Below, in pieces: positions 18,247 to 28,500 of a DNA stretch of 44,421 nucleotides. Origin of the DNA: Verrucomicrobiales bacterium (lineage in GTDB: Bacteria > Verrucomicrobiota > Verrucomicrobiia > Limisphaerales > UBA9464); contig SYEM01000213.1 of NCBI GenBank assembly GCA_005801385.1, positions 1 through 44,421 on the forward strand. Reading direction: 5' to 3'. The number at the start of each line of letters is the position of its first letter. Within the stretch, counting starts at the first letter, position 1. The translations under genes were made by a program, and so were the position numbers. The notes below the pieces were generated by a model. The model had not been told where the DNA came from. It did not search any database and worked only from the letters and a program-made list of their open reading frames with translations.

Positions 18247-20048
18247 CCCTCATCCTCCATCCCCTGCTGGCCCCGTTCCGGCGAATTCTCAGCGAGGCCA
18301 CCCTCCTCGTTCTGGTCCTCTGCGCCGTCGCGGTCCAGACCCGAGCCGAACCATCCTTCCAGGCGGAACTGGCGCCTGATTCGGTCGGGGCGGGGGATTC
18401 CGCCACGCTGCGGCTGGTCTTCACCGACCTCGGGGACGTGGAGGCTCCGACCCTTCCCGCCGTCACCAACGCCACCATCCGCTACCAGGGGGTCTCGCAG
18501 CAGATCTCGATCGTCAACTTCAGCCGGTCGACATCGCTCATCCACCAATACCAGGTCCAGACCCAGAACCCAGGCCTCGTCCAGATCCCGGCACTGTCCG
18601 TCGAGGCTGGGGGCCAGACCTACACCAGCGCGCCACTGACGCTTCGGGTGGGACAGGGGTTCGACATGTCCCGGATCGGGTTCCTGAGGCTGATGGCACC
18701 GCGACCGGAGGTCTATGTCGGCGAGACCTTCCCGGTGGAGATCCGGTTCTACTATCGCGAGACGCCGGCTCGGCAGGCCCCGCCCAGCCTCAAGCTGGAC
18801 GGATTCATCAAGGGCCAGCAGACGGTGGAGAATCTCCCGCCCGAGACGATCACCAACCTCCTGTACTCGGTGGTGCGTTGGAACATCGCCCTCACGGCGG
18901 TGAAGGCCGGTGAACTCAGCCTGGGACCCGCGGAGTTCCAGACCCTCTACGTCTTCCAGACCCAGCGACGGTCCCGGGGGATGAACTCCCTGTTCGAACC
19001 CCTGTTCGGGGGCGGGGAACAGCGTCAGCTGAACTTCCAGAGCGAGCCCCTCACCCTGAAGGTCCTCAATCCGCCCTCCGCCGGGCGACCACCACAGTTC
19101 GCCGGTGCCGTGGGTCAGTTCCAGCTGGACGTCACCGCGTCCCCCACCAACGTTGCCGCCGGGGATCCGGTCACGATCCGGGTCGACATCACCGGCCGGG
19201 GAAACTTCGACGCGCTTCGGCTGCCGGACCTGCCCAGTGGGTCGGGATTCCAACTGTACCCGGGCACCAATTCCTTCACGCCGAATGATCCCCTTGGGCT
19301 TTCCGGGAAGAAGACCTTCGAGGCGGTGATCATCCCGGAGTCTCCCGGAGTCCACAGTCTGAAGTGGCCGATGCTCGCCTACTGGGATCCCTCGACAAAG
19401 GCCTATCGGACGGATGCCGACCATCCGTTGTCCATCCATGTGCGTCCGGGGGTTCAATCGCAGGCTCAACCGGTCGGCACGGTACCGGGACCGGCCGAAC
19501 CCAGGACGCCCCCGGACTCCGTGAACCCACAACTGGAGCTTCCGCTGATCCCCGATCTAGGGCCACTCGTGGAGACATCACCCTCGGTGATCACCCGCCC
19601 CTGGTTCTGGTGGGTTCTCACCTTCCCGGTCTGGGCGTATGGGTTGGCTGGTTTGATCCCGACCTGGAAGCGGCGTTGCCGGGAGAGCCGACAACCCGCG
19701 ACCCGGGACGAGGCAGAGCGACGACTGGCCACGGTGATCCGGTCCATGCGCGATGCGGCGGGCTCCGGACGTCCAGCTGACTTTTTTCTGCATCTCAACA
19801 ACGCACTGCAGGAACGGATCGCCCTTTCGGTCGGGAGACCGGGTGGATCCTTCACGGTGGACGTGATCCAAGAGCGGCTGATCCCAGCCGGACTGGGTGA
19901 TGAGGAGGCCACCCGCCTCCGAGCATTGCTGGAGCGGATCGCCGAAGCCCGGTTCTCCCCTGATTCCTCAGCAGCTGAGCTGTCTGAACTCCTCGCGGAG
20001 GCCGAATTCTCCCTCGAGGCCCTCGGGTGTATGACACGACGCGCATGA
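18240..20048 (+). CDS. batD: BatD-like oxygen tolerance protein
   Basis: 602 residues. An N-terminal hydrophobic segment (about 13-35) is followed by beta-rich BatD repeats: one from about 40 to 140 with RLVFTDLGDVEAPTLPAV and YQGVSQQISIVN; a second (150-270) with YVGETFPVEIRFYYRE; and a third (295-400) with VAAGDPVTIRVDITGRGNFDALRLPDLP. A membrane helix lies near 455-475 (PWFWWVLTFPVWAYGLAGLIP), followed by a cytoplasmic helical domain ending near 598. The layout equals that of known BatD proteins. Its stop overlaps the batE ATG (ATGA at 20045-20048). Confidence 0.9.
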   Translation: MVTLILHPLLAPFRRILSEATLLVLVLCAVAVQTRAEPSFQAELAPDSVGAGDSATLRLVFTDLGDVEAPTLPAVTNATIRYQGVSQQISIVNFSRSTSLIHQYQVQTQNPGLVQIPALSVEAGGQTYTSAPLTLRVGQGFDMSRIGFLRLMAPRPEVYVGETFPVEIRFYYRETPARQAPPSLKLDGFIKGQQTVENLPPETITNLLYSVVRWNIALTAVKAGELSLGPAEFQTLYVFQTQRRSRGMNSLFEPLFGGGEQRQLNFQSEPLTLKVLNPPSAGRPPQFAGAVGQFQLDVTASPTNVAAGDPVTIRVDITGRGNFDALRLPDLPSGSGFQLYPGTNSFTPNDPLGLSGKKTFEAVIIPESPGVHSLKWPMLAYWDPSTKAYRTDADHPLSIHVRPGVQSQAQPVGTVPGPAEPRTPPDSVNPQLELPLIPDLGPLVETSPSVITRPWFWWVLTFPVWAYGLAGLIPTWKRRCRESRQPATRDEAERRLATVIRSMRDAAGSGRPADFFLHLNNALQERIALSVGRPGGSFTVDVIQERLIPAGLGDEEATRLRALLERIAEARFSPDSSAAELSELLAEAEFSLEALGCMTRRA

Positions 20049-20824
20049 ACCCCCTGTCACGACGCAAAGGGCTCCGCCTGGGATTCCTTCTGGGACTTCT
20101 CCCATGGGGGCTGCTGGGCGCGACGAACGGTCCAGTTGGAATATCTCCGGAATCCCTGTTCCAACTCGGGAACCGAGAGGTGTCCGCCGGCAACTACACC
20201 AACGGGTTGACCGCCTATGCGAAGGTGGCTGCCGTCCCGAGAACCTCCGCCGCTCTCGAGTACAATTGGGGGGTGGCATGGTCCCGACTGGGTGAGGAAG
20301 GCCGGGCACGGTCCCACTGGCGGCTGGCCGAGCGCCTCACTCCCCGGAACCCACTCGTGCTATCGGCTCTCCGTCGGCCCACGGGTGCGGGTACCACACC
20401 CGTCGAAACCGAGGACCTATTGGGCTGGACCGACCGCCTGACCCTCGACGAGTGGGGAATTTTGGCGCTGGTGCCTACCTGGTGCTGGGGTGGCCTGCTG
20501 TTCCTCCGACGCTGGAAACCTGCGGCCGCGGCGGCGCTACGGGGCTACACCCTCGGCCTTGGACTGATCACCCTGGTTGCGCTTGGAGTCCTGGGGGCGG
20601 CCCTAGCGCGACGAAGCCTCGGACCGGATGCCTTGACGTCGACCCCACAGACCCCGGTTCGGATCAGCCCGCTCGCTGAGGCTCGGACGGCCTTCGAGCT
20701 CCCAGCGGGGACCCCACTGAAGACCCGATCATTCCGCGAAGGTTGGTATCTGGTGGCAGACCCTCGAAACGAACGCGCCGGCTGGGTCCGAGCACACCAC
20801 TTGACCCGCCTGCCACTCCGGTGA
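20045..20824 (+). CDS. batE: BatE-like TPR/SH3 membrane protein, last gene of the Bat operon
   Basis: 259 residues from ATG 20045. The N-terminus has a signal or anchor (LRLGFLLGLLPWGLLGA), then a TPR-like pair (SLFQLGNREVSAGNYTNGLTAYAKV and YNWGVAWSRLGEEGRARSHWRLAERL). Two membrane helices lie near 135-155 and 167-190. A C-terminal SH3-like domain has TPLKTRSFREGWYLVADPRNERAGWV. This TPR-TM-SH3 order is that of BatE. It closes the run of coupled genes that begins with moxR. Confidence 0.85.
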   Translation: MNPLSRRKGLRLGFLLGLLPWGLLGATNGPVGISPESLFQLGNREVSAGNYTNGLTAYAKVAAVPRTSAALEYNWGVAWSRLGEEGRARSHWRLAERLTPRNPLVLSALRRPTGAGTTPVETEDLLGWTDRLTLDEWGILALVPTWCWGGLLFLRRWKPAAAAALRGYTLGLGLITLVALGVLGAALARRSLGPDALTSTPQTPVRISPLAEARTAFELPAGTPLKTRSFREGWYLVADPRNERAGWVRAHHLTRLPLR

Positions 20825-20878
20825 GAGCCGCCGCACCCGGGACTTCCGCGCAGGGTCTGTTTGGCGGAGACTCCTCCC

Positions 20879-21613
20879 ATGTCGGCATATGAGGACTATC
20901 TGGCGACCGTCCAGCGTCAGATCGACGAGGTGACCCGCAGCCAGAGGTCTGCGATCGAGACGACCTCGCGCTGGGTGGCGGAGGCCCTGGTCCGAAAGCG
21001 ATATCTCTTTGTCTTCGGAACCGGCCATTCCCACATGCTCGCCGAGGAACTGTTCTACAGGGCCGGGGGACTCGCGCGGGTCATTCCCATCCTGGACGAA
21101 CCCCTGATGCTCCACCGCTCTGCGACACAATCGACGGATGTGGAGCGACAGACCGGGTATGCAGACCAAATCCTGAGCCGTTACCCGATCGAGGGCGGGG
21201 ATGTCCTGATCGTGGCCTCCAACAGCGGGAGGAACGCCGTCCCGATCGAACTGGCCCAAGGAGCGCGATCCAAAGGCGCGCGGGTCGTAGGCCTGACAAG
21301 TCTCCAGCAGACCAATGCCTGGCCGTCCAGGCACCCGACCGGTTTCAAACTCAAGGATGTCTGCGACCTCGTGATCGACAACGGTTGCATCAACGGCGAC
21401 GCCGGAACCGTCGTCCCAGGGTTGGAGCAAAAAATGGGGCCCACCTCGTCGGTGATCGGAACGCTCATTATGAATCTGATCGCCATCCAATCCGCATATC
21501 TCATTGTGGGTGAGGGAAATGTCGTGGACGTATTCGTCAGCAGCAACACGCAGGGAGATGGACACAACGCACGTCTTGTTGCCGAAATCTCCACCACCAA
21601 CCCTCACCTTTAG
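20879..21613 (+). CDS. SIS domain sugar isomerase-like protein (UPF0309 type)
   Basis: 244 residues from ATG 20879, preceded by GGAG at 20866-20869 (9-base spacing); a TTG at 20861 is less likely. The SIS fold is seen from FVFGTGHSHMLAEELFYRAGG (about 38-58) through DVLIVASNSGRNAVPIELA (about 109), with GLTSLQQTNAW and a C-terminal DVFVSSNTQGDGHNARLV. This matches the sugar-binding UPF0309 branch of SIS proteins. Relatives often sit with amino-sugar or cell-wall sugar genes; here the neighbours give no such hint. The substrate is unknown. Confidence 0.88.
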   Translation: MSAYEDYLATVQRQIDEVTRSQRSAIETTSRWVAEALVRKRYLFVFGTGHSHMLAEELFYRAGGLARVIPILDEPLMLHRSATQSTDVERQTGYADQILSRYPIEGGDVLIVASNSGRNAVPIELAQGARSKGARVVGLTSLQQTNAWPSRHPTGFKLKDVCDLVIDNGCINGDAGTVVPGLEQKMGPTSSVIGTLIMNLIAIQSAYLIVGEGNVVDVFVSSNTQGDGHNARLVAEISTTNPHL

Positions 21614-21720
21614 GCATTTCGCCGGGCCCCGTCTGGCACGGTTCGAACCACTGCATGGCAGCCCTGCCGGACTAGGGAAAAACTCCTAGCCGAGGGCCGA
21701 AGAAGACCCGAAGGAATTGG

Positions 21721-21750
21721 TTGACCGCGTGGCAGTTCCGAGTCTATAAG
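21721..21750 (+). promoter_or_regulatory. Sigma70-like promoter of the Ala-rich secreted protein
   Basis: TTGACC (21721-21726) and TATAAG (21745-21750) are separated by 18 bases, each a 5/6 match to the housekeeping consensus. The -10 lies 46 bases before the ATG at 21797. The early transcript carries an inverted repeat TAAGA/TCTTA (21747-21770). The match stands out in a GC-rich background. Confidence 0.65.
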
Positions 21751-21796
21751 ACTTCTCAAGAAAGATCTTAGAACCCTGACAAAACAGTTCGTGAAC

Positions 21797-22393
21797 ATGA
21801 AAACGTCCATTCTGAAGACTGTCTCCATCGGAGCAATCGCGGCCTCCGCCGCCCTTCTCTCCCCTGCCGTTGCAGTGTCCCCCGAGGTCGCTGCCGTCAT
21901 CTCCAAGGACATCGCCTCCAGCAAGGTCGTCGAGGTGCCTGCGGCCGTCGCCAAGGCCATCACCAGCGCCTCGAAGGAGGATCGCTCGGTGGTCGCTACG
22001 ACCGCTGTGGTCGCCGCGATCAAGTCCCACCCTTCCACCGTGGCTGCCACGGTGACCGCAGCCGTCAAGGCCGCGCCCGAGGCGGTTGATGCAATCGTGA
22101 ACGCCGCCCTCGAGGTCGCCCCGAACAGCGCGCTGACCATCGTGAGTGCTGCTGCTGAGGGAGCTCCTGAGCGCGCCGACCAGATCGCTGCCGTGGCTTC
22201 GAAGAAGATGCCGACACGCGCTGCCTCCTTCGAGCGCGAAGTCGCCTCGGTTCGCGGTCGTCGCTTGGTCTCCGCTGCCGCCGGATTGACTTCGGGTCAA
22301 GTCCAGCAGACCTCCTTGGGCATTCCTTCTTCCGCAGCCCCGGCTCCGGTGAATTCCTACGCGGTGTCTGGTGGAGCTTCCGGCCGTCCTTGA
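21797..22393 (+). CDS. Secreted alanine-rich helical-repeat protein, unknown function
   Basis: 198 residues from ATG 21797 (GTG 21791 is an alternative). A Sec signal peptide (KTSILKTVSIGAIAASAALL, likely cut near residue 26) is followed by an Ala/Val-rich region. From about residue 70 to 135 it shows a repeat of roughly 15-16 residues: TAAVKAAPEAVDAIV, NAALEVAPNSALTIV, SAAAEGAPERADQIA. Each unit is a predicted amphipathic helix with a central AP. The tail (about 145-198) is Arg-containing, then Ser/Gly/Pro-rich and likely flexible. It is monocistronic, with its own promoter and a strong terminator, which suggests high expression. I do not recognise a named family; similar Ala-rich repeat proteins occur in Verrucomicrobiota. 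Confidence 0.8.
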   Translation: MKTSILKTVSIGAIAASAALLSPAVAVSPEVAAVISKDIASSKVVEVPAAVAKAITSASKEDRSVVATTAVVAAIKSHPSTVAATVTAAVKAAPEAVDAIVNAALEVAPNSALTIVSAAAEGAPERADQIAAVASKKMPTRAASFEREVASVRGRRLVSAAAGLTSGQVQQTSLGIPSSAAPAPVNSYAVSGGASGRP

Positions 22394-22421
22394 TCGGTCG
22401 CTTCAAACCAGTCCCAAGCAG

Positions 22422-22446
22422 GGCCCGCCCTCCGGCGGGCCTTTTT
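22422..22446 (+). terminator. Rho-independent terminator after the Ala-rich protein
   Basis: GGCCCGCC (22422-22429) pairs with GGCGGGCC (22434-22441, the outer G22422-C22441 included) around a CTCC loop, followed by TTTTT (22442-22446). It lies 28 bases past the stop codon. Confidence 0.9.
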
Positions 22447-22546
22447 CTTTCCCAAATCGGGATCGGCCGCCGGGTGATTCTGGTTCCGCCAAATAGGTGA
22501 GCCAACCACCCCATCGATTCACCGGGGCGATGCGAGGAGCAAAGTA

Positions 22547-22570
22547 GGCCTTGGGAGGAGTCCAAAGGCC
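22547..22570 (-). terminator. Possible weak terminator downstream of the giant gene
   Basis: The inverted repeat GGCCTTGG (22547-22554) / CCAAAGGCC (22562-22570) has one bulged base and lies 30 bases past the stop at 22600, read on the minus strand. Only a short, interrupted T-rich stretch (TACTTTG) follows, so function as an intrinsic terminator is uncertain. Confidence 0.35.
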
Positions 22571-22599
22571 GGTCCCGCTTGCCGTAGGAATTCAGGACA

Positions 22600-25500
22600 T
22601 CAACGCCGGGGAGGTGCCACTTCGCGGACGGCAGCGCCATGGTCCTCGCGCAGGACGAGGAGTGCGAACCGCTCCACCGATGCAACCTCGGCAGGCTGGA
22701 TGGCCTGGTAGGTTCCAGGCTCCGCAGCAGTCGGGACCGGCACGGGACGCCCGGCGGGATCCTCGTTGAGACTCGCGTAATCAAAACGGCCCCTGAGATC
22801 GGTGTAGCCATCCTTGTAGAATCGGATCACCCCTCCCGGGAGTCGGGCAAAGACCTTCACATAGGCCTTCGGGATGCCCTTCCCAGTCCCGGATTCCCCG
22901 ACATCCAGGTATCCATGGTTTTCTGCGACCAGGAGTTCAAAGGAACTGGAGTGATGGGCCATGGCACGGCTGCGACCCCCACCCACCACTTCCACCAGCA
23001 CGTTGGCCTTCGCAAAGCGTGATGGCATCGGGATCTCCATGGATTCCCTGCCCTTGGCCAGCTTGACCGACATCGACTCCGTTGGCCGGATGATTCCAAA
23101 CCGGGCGGAATCCTGGGTCGCAAAGGGACTGCTACTGAACAGGAACTCCGGATCCATCAGATAGAAGTTGATCCGCACCTCAGCGAGGTTGTGCCAGGAA
23201 AGCTGAAGCGCCTTGCCTGAGACCTGGAATTCGAAGGTGGATTCTGCAGCTGCCAGACGCGCCTCCTCCCGGTCACGGGCATCGGGCCCGCCGCTCCGGT
23301 TGCCCCCGCGTGCCTCAACCCCGTCGATCTGGGCAAGGACCTCCCTGAACCGGGTGCGCCAACGGTCCACCGGATGGTCGGTGTGACGCTTGGCCACCGA
23401 CCTTGCCCCGGACAGATCCGATTCGTACAGGCTGGCGTAGCATTTCAGGTAGTCGTACTGCAGCCGGCTGTCGACGGCCTCCGGATTGACGGCCTTGAGC
23501 CGAGCCAACGCCTCCTCGACCCGATCCTGGAGAAACAGATGGTAGACAAGGGCCAGGTTGTCCGAAGGACTGAGGGACTTTCGATAGGAGAGAATGCCTA
23601 GCAGTCTCTGGTACTGGGTCCGCTGGGCTGCGTTGTCGATGCGGCGTTCAGCACCCACACGGTGGGCACGTGGATTCGTAAGCGGCGCATACTCGAGATG
23701 CTCGTAGGCATGCCGTTCAACAGGATCGACTACGAGCACTGGGCTTTCCAGGGCGTCCCCACATTGGGCGATGAACCCGTCCTGGTGCCTCAGCCACTCC
23801 CGGAGCGCCGAGGCGTCATTGTGGACCAATGCGTACCGGAACACCGGCTCGCTCCAGACATGCCGTTGAACCAGCAGGGTAGTCAGTCTCCGCAGGAAGC
23901 CGGAACTCTCCCGACAGCGCCAGGCCACCCGCTCCAGATCGATGCGGGCGAGGTTGTTGGATTCAAGGTAGGCAAACACCTCCTCCTCGCTCCCCTGCTG
24001 GGAGACATAGTCCCAGGTGGTCTTGTCGACCACACTGAGCCGTTGCACCACCTGGAACACGGTCGGCGTCGCTGCTCCCGCAGACCGGTCCGCGACCGAT
24101 GCCTGGGCGGGCAGATGACGGCGATCCGGCTCTGGTGACGGGAAGTAGAACTGGTACTCGAAGGTCTTGGTCGAATAGGGCTCCAACCGGGCCAATCGGC
24201 TCCATGTGGACCGACTTCCCGTCAGCGGAATCGCCCCCTGTGGAATCTGGGTCAGCAGGTCGAGCCTCACAGGATCGGACTCCGGATTACTGACCACCGC
24301 CCGCGCTCCATAGACGACACCACTGAGGAATTCCCCGGTCACCCGACGCGGGCCCCGGTCTGCACTAGGCTGGGCCTCCTCGGGTCCAGCACGGAAGAAG
24401 GACTCGCTGACCAGGATGCGGGCACCCATCCCTTCGGCGGGCTCCGGGGCGGGCTGGACGCGTCGACGGAAGACGAGAGCAGGACCCGCCAACTGGATGC
24501 GGACCCGGGTGCCGGTCCGTTCGATCTGATGCCTCGGCGACTCGAACGGGAGATCCAGAAGCGCGAGGGCGAGGAACATCTCCGCAAAATTCCGATGGGC
24601 CTCAACGATCCGGGACGACACGAACGGGGCCTTGCCATCCCACGCAGAGACATCGCGCCAGAATCCATTCACCGGGATCATCGAGGCCTCCTGCTCCCGA
24701 AGGGGACGACGATAGTAGTTGTTCTCCGCCCACTCGCGGGTCGGACCCTGGGGTTGATGATAGGCCTGACGCAGCACGGCCTCCCGGAGCCGTTCCACCT
24801 CATCGCCACGGAGTTCCATGAGAGCCCTCGAATCGCCGGCCTTGCGAAAGAACAGATCCGTCTCGGCCCTTCCTTCCTTGGACTTGGACCGCTCCACGAA
24901 CTTGTTGTCCTGGAGGGCGACAGCATCCCTACCGGAACGACGGGACTCCATCCGGTTCAAACCCCGCCCCCCTGCGATACCCCCGAACGAATCGACCGGC
25001 CCATCGAAGGCCACCGGCATGTTGCCGGTCGGGAGCGCCGTCAGGGCCTTCGGCTTGGACGCCAGGTCGAGTGACCGGCCGCGGAGCGCGGTCTCGAACC
25101 AACCAAGAGACTCCTCCGGATCGGGTTTCTGGTTCTCCCAGAGTTCCTGCAGATGTCGACGTCCAGCCTCCGATTCCGCAGGCAGCTGACGCGTCAGCAA
25201 CGCCCGCTCCGCGGCGTTGAGCCTCCCATAGGACCAGGGTGACAGAAACCGCGTCAGATCCCGGCCCAGCAGAAGATCATCGAGGAATGTCGGATCCTTC
25301 TTGTTCCGGAGATAGGGCTCCACGACCTCCTTGAAGAACTTCGGGTCCTTCCGGCTGAGGAAGAGGTTCAACTCATGGCAGGCGAATTCACTGTAGCGGC
25401 TCCGACGTTCCTCGGGGGACAGCCCGGGCCAGCGGAGGACCCATTCGAATCTCTCGAGGCTTGGATCGCCTCCGCTGAGGGCCAGCAGGAGTCCATGGAT

Positions 25501-28500
25501 CGAGGACATGGTATCGTACATCTCGAAGTCCTCCACGGTGAGGTCGGGGATCTCGATCACAGCCCCTGCCTGCAGGGCGAGCGACTCCCGCATCTCGGTC
25601 ATCCGTCGGGAGGGGTCGAGCGGCTGGGCCAGGCGCATGTCCCGGAAGGGGGTGGTCCGCTCGGGCAGCCGGATCGTCCTCCAGACGGCATCGGTGAGAT
25701 TCTCTGCATACACCTGGACCACGGACCGGTCGCCCAACTCCGCTGCGGGAATCCTGACGACTCCATTGGTGTCAGGACGGAGGTTGAAGAGTCCCGGTGC
25801 TGGCCGGGCGAGGAAATCGAGGCTCGACTCGGGCTCAGGCGCCACGCGCTCCGCCGCCTCGCGCTTGAGGGCCGCGTCGCGGGAGAGTCCCTCGACAGCT
25901 CCAGCCATCGCCTGCGGGGCCTCGGTAGCGGTCAGTGCCGAGGTGCCCGACTCCGTGGTCCGAAGTTCCCAGGGATTCAGGATCAGACCCGGTCTCTGGA
26001 GCAGATTCCCGGGATACTTCGCGGCATAGCGCCGTTCGAGGATGTACCGATATTCGTCTCCGATCCGCCTGCCGCTCGCATACAGGTTGGGCAGCCAGTC
26101 CGGCGTCGCCAGACCCGCCCCGGGACGGGAAAAGTCAGCGAGGTCCGTCCACAGACCACCGACTGGGTCGAAGCGCGTGGCGATGACATGGACCCGGGTC
26201 AAGGGATCCCAGTCCGAAAGACGGATCGACAGGGTGTCGGTGGAGGCCTCCGTCGAGACGATCCGGAGGGATCGTCCCCCACGGCGTTCGATCGATCGGC
26301 TGGCACCCACAACCCAATCGCCAACCGGCTTTCCCGCCACGATCCGGATCGGGATGGGACTGGAGGACCCGGGTCTGACCTCGAGGGAATAGTCCCCGGC
26401 TTCGGGTTGTCCAAGATCCAGGATACCGTCCTTCACCGCGATCCGTGCGGAATGGTCCGCCACGAAAACACCGCCACGCAGTTCGAGCAGGGACACGGAG
26501 CGAGCCTCGACCCCCTCGGGCACGGGAATCTGGATCCGTTCGGCGGCCGCGACCTGGATGCCCTCTGGCCACGTCTGTTGTGACTCCATCAACGGCCACA
26601 CCCGGGTGGGACCTCCGGGCAGCTTTGCGACCACCTGTCGGACCCCTTCCAGTGTGCCGAGCTGGAACCGTCCGGATCCATCCGAGCTCAGCGAGAGGAC
26701 CTCTGGCTGCTGGAAACCACGGCGGAAGATCTGGACCTCGACGACCTGATCCGGGATCGCCTCACCATTGCGGCCGAGGATGTCCAGCCGATGGGCCCCA
26801 ACCATCGGTGTCAGGAAGGCATCGGCGATGAGAGCCGTCCTCTGGATGCCATTCAGGGTCCAGTCCCTCTGGGCCTCGAGATGGATCTTCTGGCCCACCT
26901 GGGTCAGCGAATCGATCTCGCCATGGAGTTCGACCGTGAGACGGGCCATCCTATTGGGTGTGCGTATGGAATGGAGGAACAGGCTGTCCGGTTCCAGCTT
27001 GATGGAGCGGAGTTCTGCGGTGGAGACCACACCATCGAGGGTTTCGGTCCGGAGCGTCATCCTGGGATTCCTGAGAAGCCCAAGGGCCACCGGGGTCTTT
27101 CCGGAAAACAGCGTGGCCCGCACCGCCAGAGTGGCCTCCTGTCCCGGCAGCACCTGTTCGCGATCCAGATGGAACCGGGCCTCGAGCCGATAGGTCTCTG
27201 CAGGGTGGTCGAAGGAGACGAGACTCGCGAATCCCCCGTCGGCATCGGCCAGCACCAGCTGACGGCGTCCGGGTTCCCGGGTGAACGGGACCAGGATCCG
27301 ACCGTCCTTTTCCGGATCGAAACGACGTCCATCAAGCCACGCCGAAACTCCCCGGAGCGGCTGATGTGCCTCGTCGATCGGTGTGATCCACTCCCCGGCT
27401 GCCCCAGTCTGCTGGATGAGTGAGTATTGCCCCTTGCGGATGAGGGCCCTTGAGGATTTCCCGCCGGCGATGACCTCCACGATCCAGGCTCCTCTCCGCC
27501 CCTTGAGCTCCGGAAATCTCAAGGTTTTGATCACCCTGCGGAATGGCGAAGCATCCCCACTGAAAGTCTGCTCGGAATTGGCGACGAGGCCGTCGAGATG
27601 GAGGTCCGTATTGAGCTGTCGGTTCTGCGTGGTGAAGAAGCCGAGCGTGTTGATCTCGAAGAGCCGAACGAGGACCTGGGGCGCGTTCTTCAGAACCACA
27701 TCAAGTGAGACCTCCTCCGCAGGTGACAGCACCACGGGACTGTTTGGAGGGAACTCCACGTCGACCCGGTCGCGCAGTACCTGATACGCAGCGGGAGAGA
27801 GAAGCGACGCCCACCGTTCCGGATCTGGTGCGCCCGCAGTGATCTTGGCCTCGGCGAACACCGGCTTGAGCCAGTCCTCGTTCAGCCACTCCGACCAAGG
27901 CTCCCACGACGCGTCCTCCCGGGCGAACTGCAGCAGGTAGTCGCGGACCAGGACGTCATCCGATCCGATCGGCCCCGAGCCGATGAGATCGAACTTTGCA
28001 TTCAGGTCGACCCCTCTATTCTGCGCCTGGGACTCCTCAAGGAACCGAGGGCTCATGTAGACCGCCGGACGAGGCAGCTTGAGATACTCGATGAACCGGT
28101 CGCGGTTCCACACCCCCCGGGAGCGGTCGAGAACGAGGCGCGCGTGGAGGATGTGGGCCTTGAGTGAGTTGAATGAGGACGGCAACGGCTTCACGGCACT
28201 CCAGAGCCGCTCCAGCCACGCCTCGCGGACCTGTGGTTCCATCACAGGGCTGGAATCCGCCGAGGGGGCGAGCTTCCGGAGTCGGGTGAGAACGAATTCC
28301 GGCTGCCGGCCGAGTTCGGCCATCGCCTGTTGCAGGGCCTCCAACTGGTCGGGCAGGAGCTGCCGGTGAAGGGCATGCTGTCCGAAACCGCGGCTTCCTG
28401 GGGCCTTCAGATCGGCAACGACAGCATCGACCAGCCCCGGCAGGTCGGGACGCTGGAGGTGCGACAGGACGTGACGGCGCTGGGCGGGGTTGAGGGGCAC

